64,000 bases of DNA. Source: Streptomyces canus 299MFChir4.1 (lineage in GTDB: Bacteria > Actinomycetota > Actinomycetes > Streptomycetales > Streptomycetaceae). The notes beneath the pieces are model-generated. The model made no database searches, was not told the DNA's origin, and saw nothing but the letters and a program-made list of their open reading frames with translations. The DNA lies in contig NZ_KB911615.1 of the NCBI RefSeq assembly GCF_000383615.1, forward strand, positions 16,606-80,605, in the 5' to 3' direction. This document shows, in pieces, positions 25,525 to 33,343 of the stretch (positions are counted from its first letter, which is position 1; the number at the start of each line of letters is the position of its first letter). The translations under genes and the position numbers were made by a program.

Positions 25525-27063
25525 ATGCTGCTTGCCCGGCTGGCACACGTGTCCCAGGAGGTCGCCGCCACCTCGGCCCGGTCCCGGAAGATCGCGCTCC
25601 TCGCCGAGCTGTTCCGGGAGGCCGAGGCGGACGACGTCCCGATCGTCATCCCCTATCTGGCGGGCCGGCTCCCGCAGGGCCGGCTCGGTGTCGGCTGGAA
25701 GGTGCTGAGCCGCCCGGTCGCCCCGGCCGCCGAGCCGACCCTGACCGTGCACGCGGTGGACGCCCTGCTGGGCGATCTTGCCAAGGTCGCGGGCGCGGGC
25801 TCGCAGGCCGAACGCGCCCGGCTGGTGGGTGAGTTGATGGGCGCGGCCACCGAGGACGAGCAACGGTTCCTGTTCGGGCTGATCACCGGCGAGGTGCGGC
25901 AGGGGGCGCTGGACGCGGTGGCGGTCGAGGGGCTCGCCCAGGCGACCGGGGCGCCCCCGGCCGACGTACGCCGGGCCGTGATGCTCGCGGGCTCCCTCCA
26001 GACGGTGGCCGGGGCCCTGCTCACCGACGGCCCGCCCGCCCTGGACCGGTTCCGCCTCACCGTCGGCCGCCCGGTCCTGCCGATGCTGGCGCACAGCGCC
26101 TCCTCGGTGGCCGAGGCGGTCGACAAGCTCGGCACCTGCGCGGTCGAGGAGAAGCTGGACGGCATCCGTGTACAGATCCACCGGGCCGGCGATGTCGTAC
26201 GGCTGTACACGCGCACCCTCGACGACATCACCGACCGGCTGCCCGAACTGACCTCCGCGGCACTGGAGTTGAGGGGTGAGCGGTTCATCCTGGACGGCGA
26301 GGTGATCGCCTTCGGCGAGGACGGGCGCCCGCGGTCCTTCCAGGAGACCGCGGGCCGGGTCGGCTCCCGCGTGGACGTGACGACGGCCGCCGAGGCGGTG
26401 CCCGTCTCCCCCGTCTTCTTCGACGCGCTGTCCGTCGACGACCGCGACCTGCTCGACCTGCCCTTCGCCGAACGGCACGCGGAGCTGGCCCGGTTGGTGC
26501 CCGAGCCGATGCGGGTCCGGCGCACCCTGGTGTCCGGGCCGCAGGATCTGGGGGCGGCCGAGGAGTTCCTCGCCGAGACCCTGGAGCGCGGCCATGAGGG
26601 CGTCGTCGTGAAGTCCCTCGACGCTCCGTACAGCGCGGGCCGGCGCGGTGCGTCCTGGCTCAAGGTCAAGCCCGTGCACACCCTCGACCTGGTCGTGCTG
26701 GCCGCCGAGTGGGGCCACGGCCGCCGCACCGGCAAGCTCTCCAACCTGCACCTCGGCGCCCGCACGGCCGACGGCGGTTTCGCCATGCTCGGCAAGACCT
26801 TCAAGGGCATGACCGACGCGATGCTCACCTGGCAGACCGGGCGTCTCCAGGAGCTGGCCGTGGACAGCAGCGGTCACGTGGTGAGCGTACGGCCCGAACT
26901 CGTCGTCGAGATCGCCTACGACGGCCTCCAGAGGTCGACCCGCTACCCGGCCGGGGTCACCCTCCGGTTCGCCCGTGTGGTCCGCTACCGGGAGGACAAG
27001 AGGCCGGAGGAGGCGGACACGGTGGAGACGTTGCTGGCCGCACACCCGGAGGTGAAGCCGTGA
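25525..27063 (+). CDS. ATP-dependent DNA ligase
   Basis: A 512-residue ligase sealing nicks with ATP, separate from the NAD-dependent housekeeping enzyme. The N-terminal domain (residues 1-190) precedes the nucleotidyltransferase domain with the adenylated lysine in EEKLDGIRVQIH near 215, ILDGEVIAF near 260 and GHEGVVVKS near 357; the OB domain follows (WLKVKPVHTLDLVV, then LVVEIAYDG). Length and architecture match the actinobacterial LigB/LigC-sized family. The ATG at 25525 has no evident ribosome site. It overlaps the NUDIX gene by four bases. Confidence 0.92.
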   Translation: MLLARLAHVSQEVAATSARSRKIALLAELFREAEADDVPIVIPYLAGRLPQGRLGVGWKVLSRPVAPAAEPTLTVHAVDALLGDLAKVAGAGSQAERARLVGELMGAATEDEQRFLFGLITGEVRQGALDAVAVEGLAQATGAPPADVRRAVMLAGSLQTVAGALLTDGPPALDRFRLTVGRPVLPMLAHSASSVAEAVDKLGTCAVEEKLDGIRVQIHRAGDVVRLYTRTLDDITDRLPELTSAALELRGERFILDGEVIAFGEDGRPRSFQETAGRVGSRVDVTTAAEAVPVSPVFFDALSVDDRDLLDLPFAERHAELARLVPEPMRVRRTLVSGPQDLGAAEEFLAETLERGHEGVVVKSLDAPYSAGRRGASWLKVKPVHTLDLVVLAAEWGHGRRTGKLSNLHLGARTADGGFAMLGKTFKGMTDAMLTWQTGRLQELAVDSSGHVVSVRPELVVEIAYDGLQRSTRYPAGVTLRFARVVRYREDKRPEEADTVETLLAAHPEVKP

Positions 27064-27521
27064 AGACCAGTGCCGGGCTGCTGTTGTTCCGGCACACGTC
27101 CGACGGTCTTGAGGTGTTGCTGGGCCATATGGGCGGCCCGTTCTTCGCGCGCCGGGACGCCGGGGCGTGGAGCGTGCCGAAGGGCGAGTACGAGCCCGAG
27201 TCGGAGTCGGCCTGGGATGCGGCCCGCCGGGAGTTCCAGGAGGAGCTGGGGCTGCCGCCGCCGGACGGGGAGGCCGTACCCCTCGGGGAGGTCCGGCAGA
27301 CGAACGGCAAGGTCGTCACGGCGTGGGCGATCGAGGCCGACCTCGATCCGGCGACCGTGGTGCCGGGGGTGTTCAGCATGGAGTGGCCGCCGAAGTCCGG
27401 GCGCATCCAGGAGTTCCCCGAGCTGGACCGCGTCGAGTGGTTCGGGCTCGACCGGGCCCGGGCCGTGATCGTCAAGGCGCAGTCAGCGTTTCTCGACCGG
27501 CTGGCTGAGCACTCGGCCTGA
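27060..27521 (+). CDS. NUDIX hydrolase
   Basis: A 153-residue NUDIX protein cleaving a nucleoside diphosphate linked to some moiety. The Nudix box is visible as GEYEPESESAWDAARREF followed by QEELGL, with one extra residue compared with the standard spacing. LLLFRHTSDGLEVLLGHMGGPFFARRD at the N terminus matches a subfamily often found near DNA ligases. GTG at 27060 overlaps the ligase stop (GTGA), implying coupled expression and a possible role in nucleotide clean-up during repair, which is an inference from context. Confidence 0.85.
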   Translation: MKTSAGLLLFRHTSDGLEVLLGHMGGPFFARRDAGAWSVPKGEYEPESESAWDAARREFQEELGLPPPDGEAVPLGEVRQTNGKVVTAWAIEADLDPATVVPGVFSMEWPPKSGRIQEFPELDRVEWFGLDRARAVIVKAQSAFLDRLAEHSA

Positions 27522-27592
27522 CGTCCACGCGTTGCGGTCGCTCCCGCCGCGCGGGAAGGTCGAAGCACAGTCAGCTCTTCAGGAGGTCGTTC

Positions 27593-28978
27593 ATGCCCAT
27601 CGCGACGGTGAACCCGGCGAACGGCGAGACGCTCAAGACGTACGAGGCCATGGGCGAGGAGGAGATCGAACGCAGGCTCCAGCTCGCGGAGGCGACGTTC
27701 CGCACCTACCGCACGACGTCCTTCGCGGATCGCGCCCGTCTCCTGAACCGGGCCGCCGAGCTCCTCGACGACGCCCAGCAGGACATCGCCCGGGTGATGA
27801 CCACCGAGATGGGCAAGCCGGTCAAGCAGGCCCGCGCGGAGGCCGCCAAGTGCGCCAAGGCGATGCGCTGGTACGCCGAGCACGCGGAGTCGCTGCTGGC
27901 CGACGAGGAGCCCGCCGCGGCCGACGTCAAGGACTCCGGCGCCTCCCGCGCCCTGGTCCGCTACCGGCCGCTGGGGCCCGTCCTCGCGGTGATGCCGTGG
28001 AACTTCCCGCTGTGGCAGGTGATCCGCTTCGCCGCGCCCGCGCTGATGGCGGGCAACGTCGGTCTGCTCAAGCACGCCTCGAACGTGCCGCAGACCGCCC
28101 TGTTCCTGGAGGACCTCTTCCATCAGGCGGGGTTCCCTCAGGGCTGCTTCCAGACCCTGCTCGTCGGGTCCGGCGCGATCGACGAGATCCTGCGCGACGA
28201 CCGCGTCAAGGCGGCTACGCTCACGGGCAGTGAGCCCGCCGGGCGGGCGGTCGCCTCCACCGCCGGGGACATGGTGAAGAAGACCGTGCTGGAGCTCGGC
28301 GGCAGCGACCCGTACATCGTCATGCCATCCGCGGACGTCGACCGGGCCGCCGAGATCGCGGTGACCGCGCGGGTGCAGAACAACGGGCAGTCCTGCATCG
28401 CCGCCAAGCGGTTCATCGTGCACACGGACGTCTACGACCGTTTCGCCGAGCGGTTCGTCGAGGGCATGAAGGCCCTCAAGGTCGGCGACCCGCTGGAGGA
28501 GGACACCGAGGTCGGACCGCTGTCGAGCGAGCAGGGACGCAGCGACCTGGAGGAACTGGTCGACGACGCCAAGCGCAGCGGGGCGAGTGTGCTGTGCGGC
28601 GGGCAGCGACCCGACGGGCCCGGCTGGTACTACCCGCCCACCGTCATCGCCGACGTGGACCGCGAGATGCGCATCCACCGCGAGGAGACCTTCGGGCCGG
28701 TGGCCACGCTGTACCGGGCGGCCGACCTCGACGAGGCGGTGCTGATCGCCAACGACTCGGCGTTCGGGCTGAGTTCCAACGTGTGGACCCGGGACGAGGC
28801 CGAGGTCGACCGGTTCGTACGGGATCTGGAGGCCGGCGGGGTGTACGTGAACGGGATGACCGCCTCGCATCCGGCGTTCCCCTTCGGCGGGGTGAAGCGG
28901 TCCGGATACGGGCGTGAGCTGTCCGGGCACGGAATCAGGGAGTTCTGCAACATCACGACGGTTTGGCACGGAGCGTGA
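27593..28978 (+). CDS. gabD: Succinate-semialdehyde dehydrogenase (NADP+)
   Basis: A 461-residue aldehyde dehydrogenase of the GabD1 type, oxidising succinate semialdehyde to succinate in the GABA route. The catalytic cysteine is in NNGQSCIAAKRF near residue 268, the general base glutamate in LELGGSDPYIV near 235, and the cofactor motif TLTGSEPAGRAVA near 210. Length near 460 residues fits GabD1 rather than the longer betaine aldehyde dehydrogenases. AGGAGGT lies seven bases before the ATG at 27593. It stands alone as a transcription unit. Confidence 0.88.
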   Translation: MPIATVNPANGETLKTYEAMGEEEIERRLQLAEATFRTYRTTSFADRARLLNRAAELLDDAQQDIARVMTTEMGKPVKQARAEAAKCAKAMRWYAEHAESLLADEEPAAADVKDSGASRALVRYRPLGPVLAVMPWNFPLWQVIRFAAPALMAGNVGLLKHASNVPQTALFLEDLFHQAGFPQGCFQTLLVGSGAIDEILRDDRVKAATLTGSEPAGRAVASTAGDMVKKTVLELGGSDPYIVMPSADVDRAAEIAVTARVQNNGQSCIAAKRFIVHTDVYDRFAERFVEGMKALKVGDPLEEDTEVGPLSSEQGRSDLEELVDDAKRSGASVLCGGQRPDGPGWYYPPTVIADVDREMRIHREETFGPVATLYRAADLDEAVLIANDSAFGLSSNVWTRDEAEVDRFVRDLEAGGVYVNGMTASHPAFPFGGVKRSGYGRELSGHGIREFCNITTVWHGA

Positions 28979-29003
28979 CACTTGCGCGGCTAACATCCCG
29001 GGT

Positions 29004-29240
29004 GTGAACCGCGAAGTGACTCTGCCTCTGATCGTCGACGACCGCGGGACCCTGCAGGTGGCTGCGGCCGATGTGAGCAAGCTGCTCCGCAGTCTCGGCG
29101 GGCGGTGGCTGCACCTGGTCGAGGCCGGCGCCGACGGGCTGGACGAGGATACGGTCGCCGCCCTGACGATCGAGCTCGCGAAGCTCGCCGACCGAATCGA
29201 CGTCGCGTGCATCGCGCACAGTAGCGGCGGGGCGCCGTAG
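29004..29240 (+). CDS. Small conserved protein (DUF6213-like)
   Basis: A 78-residue acidic protein, NREVTLPLIVDDRGTLQVAA at the start and ELAKLADRIDVACIAHSS at the end, with a central VSKLLRSLGGRWLHLVEAG. I believe it belongs to a Streptomyces family called DUF6213, of unknown function. The GTG at 29004 is the start; TAACAT at 28991-28996 is a -10 candidate seven bases upstream with no ribosome site, suggesting a leaderless message. It lies between gabD and the P450 gene. Confidence 0.6.
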   Translation: MNREVTLPLIVDDRGTLQVAAADVSKLLRSLGGRWLHLVEAGADGLDEDTVAALTIELAKLADRIDVACIAHSSGGAP

Positions 29241-29356
29241 GACGTTCTGCTCGGCGTCCCGCGTCCCGCGTTCGGCGCAACCCGGCGCGAAGTCGTCCGC
29301 CCCTCAGGGGATCGTGGACGGGACCAGTCTTCGGTTCCGGGACGGGACGGCGTGAG

Positions 29357-30571
29357 ATGAGCGAAGAGACGATCACCGAGATCCTGCCCCCGATCCGGCA
29401 CTGGCCGGCGCTCGACCTGAACGGCGTCGACTTCGACCCGGTGCTGACCGAGCTGATGCGCGAGGGGCCGCTCACCCGCATCCGGCTGCCGCACGGCGAG
29501 GGCTGGGCCTGGCTGGTCACCCGGTACGACGACGTACGGACGGTGACCGAGGACCCGCGCTTCAGCCGCGAGGCCGTCATGGACCAGCCGGTCACCCGGC
29601 TCGACCCGCACGGCACCCCAAGACGCGGAGCGGTCACCTTCCTCGACCCGCCCCACCACACCCGGCTGCGCCGCTCGGTGGCCGCGGCCTTCAGTGCCGA
29701 GGGTGTGGAGCGGATCAGGGAGAGGTCCCGCCGGATGCTCGACGACCTGGTCGACGAGCTGCTCCAGGACGGCCCGCCCGCCGACCTCACCGCGGCGGTG
29801 CTCAGCCCCTTCCCCGCCGCGGTGCTCTGCGAGCTGATGGGCGTCCCGGCCGCCGACCGGCACGGCATGCACGCCTGGACCCGGCTGATCCTGTCCCCCT
29901 CGCGCGGCGCCCGGAGCGGCGAGCGGGCCAGGGAGGAGATGGGCGCCTACTTCGCCGACCTCATCGGTCTCCGGGAGGGCGGCACCGGCGAGGACGTGGC
30001 CTCCCTGCTCGGGGCCGCCGTGGGCCGCGGTGAGGCGACGCTTGAGGAGGCCGCGGAGCTCGCGGTGCTGCTCCAGATCGGCGGCGCGGCGGTGACGGAC
30101 AACACCGGCCAGCTGTTCCACCTGCTGCTGACCCGCCCCGACCTGGCCGAACGCCTGCGCGCCGAGCCGGAGATCCGCCCGCGGGCCGTCGAGGAGCTAC
30201 TGCGCTTCATCCCGCACCGCAACACGGTCGGACTGGCGCGGATCGCCCTGGAGGACGTGGGGATCAGAGGAGTGCGGATCCGGGCCGGCGACGCGATCTA
30301 CGTGTCGTACCTGTCCGCGAACCGGGATCCGGACGTCTTCCCCTACCCGGAGACGATCGACTTCTCCCGCAGCCCCAACCCGCACATGGCGTTCGGCTCC
30401 GGCCCGCACCACTGCCCGGGCGGAACACTGGCCCGGCTGGTGACCGGGCTGCTGGTGGATGCGCTGCTCGACCGGGTGCCGGGCCTGAGGCCATCGGTGC
30501 CGCCGGAGCAGGTGCCCTTCAAAAAGGGCACCTCGATCCGCGGCCCCGAGGCGCTCCCGGTGACGTGGTGA
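29357..30571 (+). CDS. Cytochrome P450
   Basis: A 404-residue bacterial class I P450. The haem loop is AFGSGPHHCPGGTLARL near residue 345 with the thiolate cysteine, the ExxR pair is EELLRF near 277, and the I-helix is IGGAAVTDNTGQ near 243. In that helix the usual acidic residue before the oxygen-activating threonine is alanine, as in P450s that use substrate hydroxyls or do unusual chemistry. Redox partners are not adjacent. Substrate unknown. The ATG at 29357 follows a short spacer; GAGATG context is acceptable. It converges with the acyl-CoA dehydrogenase gene with six bases between stop codons. Confidence 0.9.
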   Translation: MSEETITEILPPIRHWPALDLNGVDFDPVLTELMREGPLTRIRLPHGEGWAWLVTRYDDVRTVTEDPRFSREAVMDQPVTRLDPHGTPRRGAVTFLDPPHHTRLRRSVAAAFSAEGVERIRERSRRMLDDLVDELLQDGPPADLTAAVLSPFPAAVLCELMGVPAADRHGMHAWTRLILSPSRGARSGERAREEMGAYFADLIGLREGGTGEDVASLLGAAVGRGEATLEEAAELAVLLQIGGAAVTDNTGQLFHLLLTRPDLAERLRAEPEIRPRAVEELLRFIPHRNTVGLARIALEDVGIRGVRIRAGDAIYVSYLSANRDPDVFPYPETIDFSRSPNPHMAFGSGPHHCPGGTLARLVTGLLVDALLDRVPGLRPSVPPEQVPFKKGTSIRGPEALPVTW

Positions 30572-30577
30572 CGGCCG

Positions 30578-31804
30578 TCAGCGGATGGACATGCCGGACA
30601 GGGTCCGGGCGATGACCAGGCGCTGGATCTCGCTCGTGCCCTCGAAGATGGTGTAAATCGCGGCGTCGCGGTGCATGCGCTCCACCGGGTACTCCCGCGT
30701 GTAGCCGTTGCCGCCCAGGATCTGTACGGCCTGCGCGGTGACCTTCTTCGCCGTCTCGCTGGCGAAGAGCTTCGACATCGAGCCCTCGGCGGCGGTGAAC
30801 TGCTTGCCGTTGATCGCCATCCAGGAGGCACGCCAGACCAGGAGACGGGCCGCGTCGATGGAGGTGCGCATGTCGGCGAGCTGGAAGGCCACGCCCTGGT
30901 TGTCGATGATCGGGCGCCCGAACTGCTCGCGCGTCTTGGCGTAGTCGAGGGCGACCTCGTACGCGGCGCGGGCGGTGCCCACGGCCATGGCGCCCACGGC
31001 GGGCCGCGAGGCCTCGAACGTGGCCATCGCCGCGTTCTTCACCCGCTCCCCGCCCGCCTTCGCCCGCTCACGGGCCCGGGCGAGGCGCTGGTCCAGCTTC
31101 TCCTTGCCGCCGAGGAGGCAGGAACCGGGCACCCGTACGTTGTCCAGCACGACCTCGGCCGTGTGCGAGGCGCGGATGCCGTGCTTCTTGAACTTCTGGC
31201 CCTGGGACAGCCCCGGCGTGTTCGGCGGCACGATGAAGGAGGCGTGGCCCTTGGAGCCGAGCTCCGCGTCGACGACCGCGACGACGACATGGACGTTGGC
31301 GATGCCGCCGTTGGTCGCCCAGGTCTTCGTGCCGTTCAGCACCCACTCGTCCTTGGCCTCGTCGTACACGGCACGCGTGCGCATGGAGGCCACGTCGGAA
31401 CCGGCGTCCGGCTCGGAGGAGCAGAACGCGGCGACCTTGACGTCGTTGGCGTCGCCGTACATCTGGGGGATCCAGGTGCCGATCTGCTCCTCGGTTCCGT
31501 TGGCGAGAACGCCGACAGCGGCGAGACCGGTGCCTACGATCGACAGGGCGATGCCCGCGTCGCCCCAGAACAGCTCCTCCATCGCCATCGGGATACCGAG
31601 CCCGGTGGGGTCGAAGTACTGCTGGGCGTAGAAGTCGAGGGAGTAGATGCCTACCTTCGCGGCCTCCTGGATGACCGGCCAGGGAGTCTCCTCACGCTCG
31701 TCCCATTCGGCGGCCGCGGGGCGGATGACGTCGGCGGCGAAGCCGTGCAGCCAGTCCCGGACCTCCTTCTGTTCGTCGTTGAGCTCCATGGTGAACTCGG
31801 CCAT
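30578..31804 (-). CDS. Acyl-CoA dehydrogenase
   Basis: A 408-residue FAD enzyme for alpha,beta-dehydrogenation of acyl-CoA. Motifs: AFCSSEPDAGSDVASMRTRA (core SEPDAGSD near residue 130), LNGTKTWATNGG near 155, TREQFGRPIIDNQGVAFQLAD near 290 and C-terminal QILGGNGYTREYPVERMHRD, IFEGTSEIQ. Complete active-site regions suggest a standard homotetramer. The ATG at 31804 has GGAGGGG upstream. The divergent TetR gene at 31977 and two inverted repeats between them indicate local control. Confidence 0.9.
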   Translation of the reverse strand: MAEFTMELNDEQKEVRDWLHGFAADVIRPAAAEWDEREETPWPVIQEAAKVGIYSLDFYAQQYFDPTGLGIPMAMEELFWGDAGIALSIVGTGLAAVGVLANGTEEQIGTWIPQMYGDANDVKVAAFCSSEPDAGSDVASMRTRAVYDEAKDEWVLNGTKTWATNGGIANVHVVVAVVDAELGSKGHASFIVPPNTPGLSQGQKFKKHGIRASHTAEVVLDNVRVPGSCLLGGKEKLDQRLARARERAKAGGERVKNAAMATFEASRPAVGAMAVGTARAAYEVALDYAKTREQFGRPIIDNQGVAFQLADMRTSIDAARLLVWRASWMAINGKQFTAAEGSMSKLFASETAKKVTAQAVQILGGNGYTREYPVERMHRDAAIYTIFEGTSEIQRLVIARTLSGMSIR

Positions 31805-31832
31805 GTCCCCTCCAGCGGCGACGCACGTACAT

Positions 31833-31870
31833 GTTACTTACGGTAACCCGAGTGTGTTACCCACGGGTAG
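31833..31870. promoter_or_regulatory. Two TetR-type operators between acyl-CoA dehydrogenase and its regulator
   Basis: 31833-31847 is GTTAC-TTACG-GTAAC, a perfect inverted repeat. 31856-31870 is GTTACCCACGGGTAG, containing TACCC-AC-GGGTA. Both begin GTTAC and are 23 bp apart, about two helix turns, so dimers could bind on the same face. They sit 30-65 bp before the acyl-CoA dehydrogenase start. Binding by the adjacent TetR protein is inferred. Confidence 0.6.
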
Positions 31871-31976
31871 GAAAAGTCAACTCCCACGGACCAGTCAGCA
31901 GCCTGTTCGATGTCCACCATCGGTCGGGTGTTAGTTTGCGCAGGCGTTACCGATTCAGCACGGGTGGGGAGAGCTC

Positions 31977-32621
31977 ATGGACACCACACAGCGGACCGAT
32001 CAGCAGCGGTCCGCCGACCGCCGTCGGCGCGAACTGCTGGAAGCCGCGGACAGAGTGGTGCTGCGCGACGGCCCGCAGGCCTCCATGAACGCCATCGCCG
32101 CGGAGGCCGGCATCACCAAGCCGATTCTGTATCGGCACTTCGGCGACAAGGGGGGACTTTACGCCGCGCTCGCCAAGCGGCACACCGACGCCCTGCTGGA
32201 CTCGCTGCGGGCGGCGCTGGACGCTCCCGCGGACCGGCGCGAGCGGGTCGAGGCGACCCTGGACACCTACCTGGCCGCGATCGAGGCGCGGCCTCAGGTC
32301 TACCGGTTCCTGATGCACCCCGCCGACGGGGGCCAGGCCGGGGACCAGGGGTTCGATGTCGGCCAGCATTCCGCGCCCCTTCTGCGCAGGATGGGTGAAG
32401 AGTTGGGGCAGGTCATCGAGGACCGGCTGGATCTCGGGCCCGGCAGTCAGCTGCTCTCCCGGGTGTGGGGGCACGGGATCGTCGGGATGATGTACGCGGC
32501 GGGTGACTGGTGGCTCGGGGAACGGCCGTGTTCCCGGGCCGAGTTGGTGCGGAACATGGCCGACCTGCTGTGGGGGCGGCTCGCTGCGGCGGGGGACAAA
32601 GTGGGGGGTCCGGGGTTCTGA
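31977..32621 (+). CDS. TetR family regulator of fatty-acid type
   Basis: A 214-residue regulator. The helix-turn-helix spans about residues 18-62 (ASMNAIAAEAGITKPILYRHFGDKGGLYAALAKRH, of which ITKPILYRHFGDK is the recognition part). The C-terminal domain is the ligand pocket. The ATG at 31977 follows GGGGAGAGCTC. It is divergent from the acyl-CoA dehydrogenase gene, with paired GTTAC-type operators between, so it probably represses that gene and senses an acyl-CoA. Confidence 0.88.
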   Translation: MDTTQRTDQQRSADRRRRELLEAADRVVLRDGPQASMNAIAAEAGITKPILYRHFGDKGGLYAALAKRHTDALLDSLRAALDAPADRRERVEATLDTYLAAIEARPQVYRFLMHPADGGQAGDQGFDVGQHSAPLLRRMGEELGQVIEDRLDLGPGSQLLSRVWGHGIVGMMYAAGDWWLGERPCSRAELVRNMADLLWGRLAAAGDKVGGPGF

Positions 32622-32650
32622 CCGTTGAATCCCGGGTGCCGGGCCGTGGG

Positions 32651-32678
32651 GGCTGGTCGCGCAGTTCCCCGCGCCCCT
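32651..32678. repeat. Streptomyces interspersed GC-rich repeat, copy 1
   Basis: GGCTGGTCGCGCAGTTCCCC followed by GCGCCCCT, matching 36576-36603 in 26 of 28 positions. A variant is at 56995-57057. It sits just past the stop codons of the TetR gene and the convergent peptide deformylase gene, overlapping the latter's stop. Confidence 0.7.
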
Positions 32679-33231
32679 AGGTGGGTTGACCTGCCCGGCG
32701 CCAAGAGGCCCGCCGCACCTTTCGCATCAGCTTGCGGTGCCGCCATCCCTTCACGTGGTCCGCGTAGACCTTGCCTGCCAAGTGATCGCACTCGTGTTGA
32801 AGGCACCGTGCGAAGAACCCCGTCCCGTGCACGGTGATCGGCTCGCCCGTCGCCGTGAAACCTTCCACCACCGCGTGATCGTGGCGTTCCACCCCCGCCT
32901 CCAGGCCCGGCAGGGACAGGCAGCCCTCGGGGCCCCGAAGCACCACACCGTCCGTCTCCACCAGGCGTGGGTTCACCACATGTCCCAGGTGGCGGACCTC
33001 CTCGTCGTCCGGGCAGTCGTAGACGAATACGCGCAGCGGCACGCCGATCTGGTTGGCCGCGAGGCCCACGCCCTCGTGCGCGTACATCGTCGCGAACAAG
33101 TCCTCCACCAGGGTCGCCAGTTCGGGACCGAAGTCCGTGACGTCCTCGCAGGGCGTGTGCAACACCGGGGCGCCGAGCAGGGCGAGCGCGCGGACGCGCC
33201 CTCGCGTGCCCGGAATGGAGCCGTTTCGCAT
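32677..33231 (-). CDS. def: Peptide deformylase
   Basis: A 184-residue metalloenzyme removing the N-formyl group from nascent proteins. All three motifs are intact: GVGLAANQIG near residue 55, EGCLSLPG near 100 with the metal cysteine, and QHECDHLAGK near 145 with the two metal histidines and catalytic glutamate. ATG at 33231. It is divergent from murT. Streptomyces carry several deformylase genes, so this may be a paralogue with a back-up role. Confidence 0.92.
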   Translation of the reverse strand: MRNGSIPGTRGRVRALALLGAPVLHTPCEDVTDFGPELATLVEDLFATMYAHEGVGLAANQIGVPLRVFVYDCPDDEEVRHLGHVVNPRLVETDGVVLRGPEGCLSLPGLEAGVERHDHAVVEGFTATGEPITVHGTGFFARCLQHECDHLAGKVYADHVKGWRHRKLMRKVRRASWRRAGQPT

Positions 33232-33343
33232 GGCCGCAAGGGTACGGCGATTCGGGAGTGCCTACGGATCTCGATAGGCTGAGGTCCACACCACGTGGCC
33301 GGAGGCTGAGGCGCGGCGCGTACGCAAGGAGGATCGAGATCTG

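Noticed and set aside
26957..30121. A 1054-codon open frame antisense to the NUDIX, gabD and P450 genes
   Set aside because: Runs through three well-supported genes on the other strand and is low complexity.
29357..31804. P450 plus acyl-CoA dehydrogenase as part of a secondary-metabolite cluster
   Set aside because: No synthase, tailoring set or transporter is nearby; flanking genes are primary metabolism, and the two genes are convergent with separate control.
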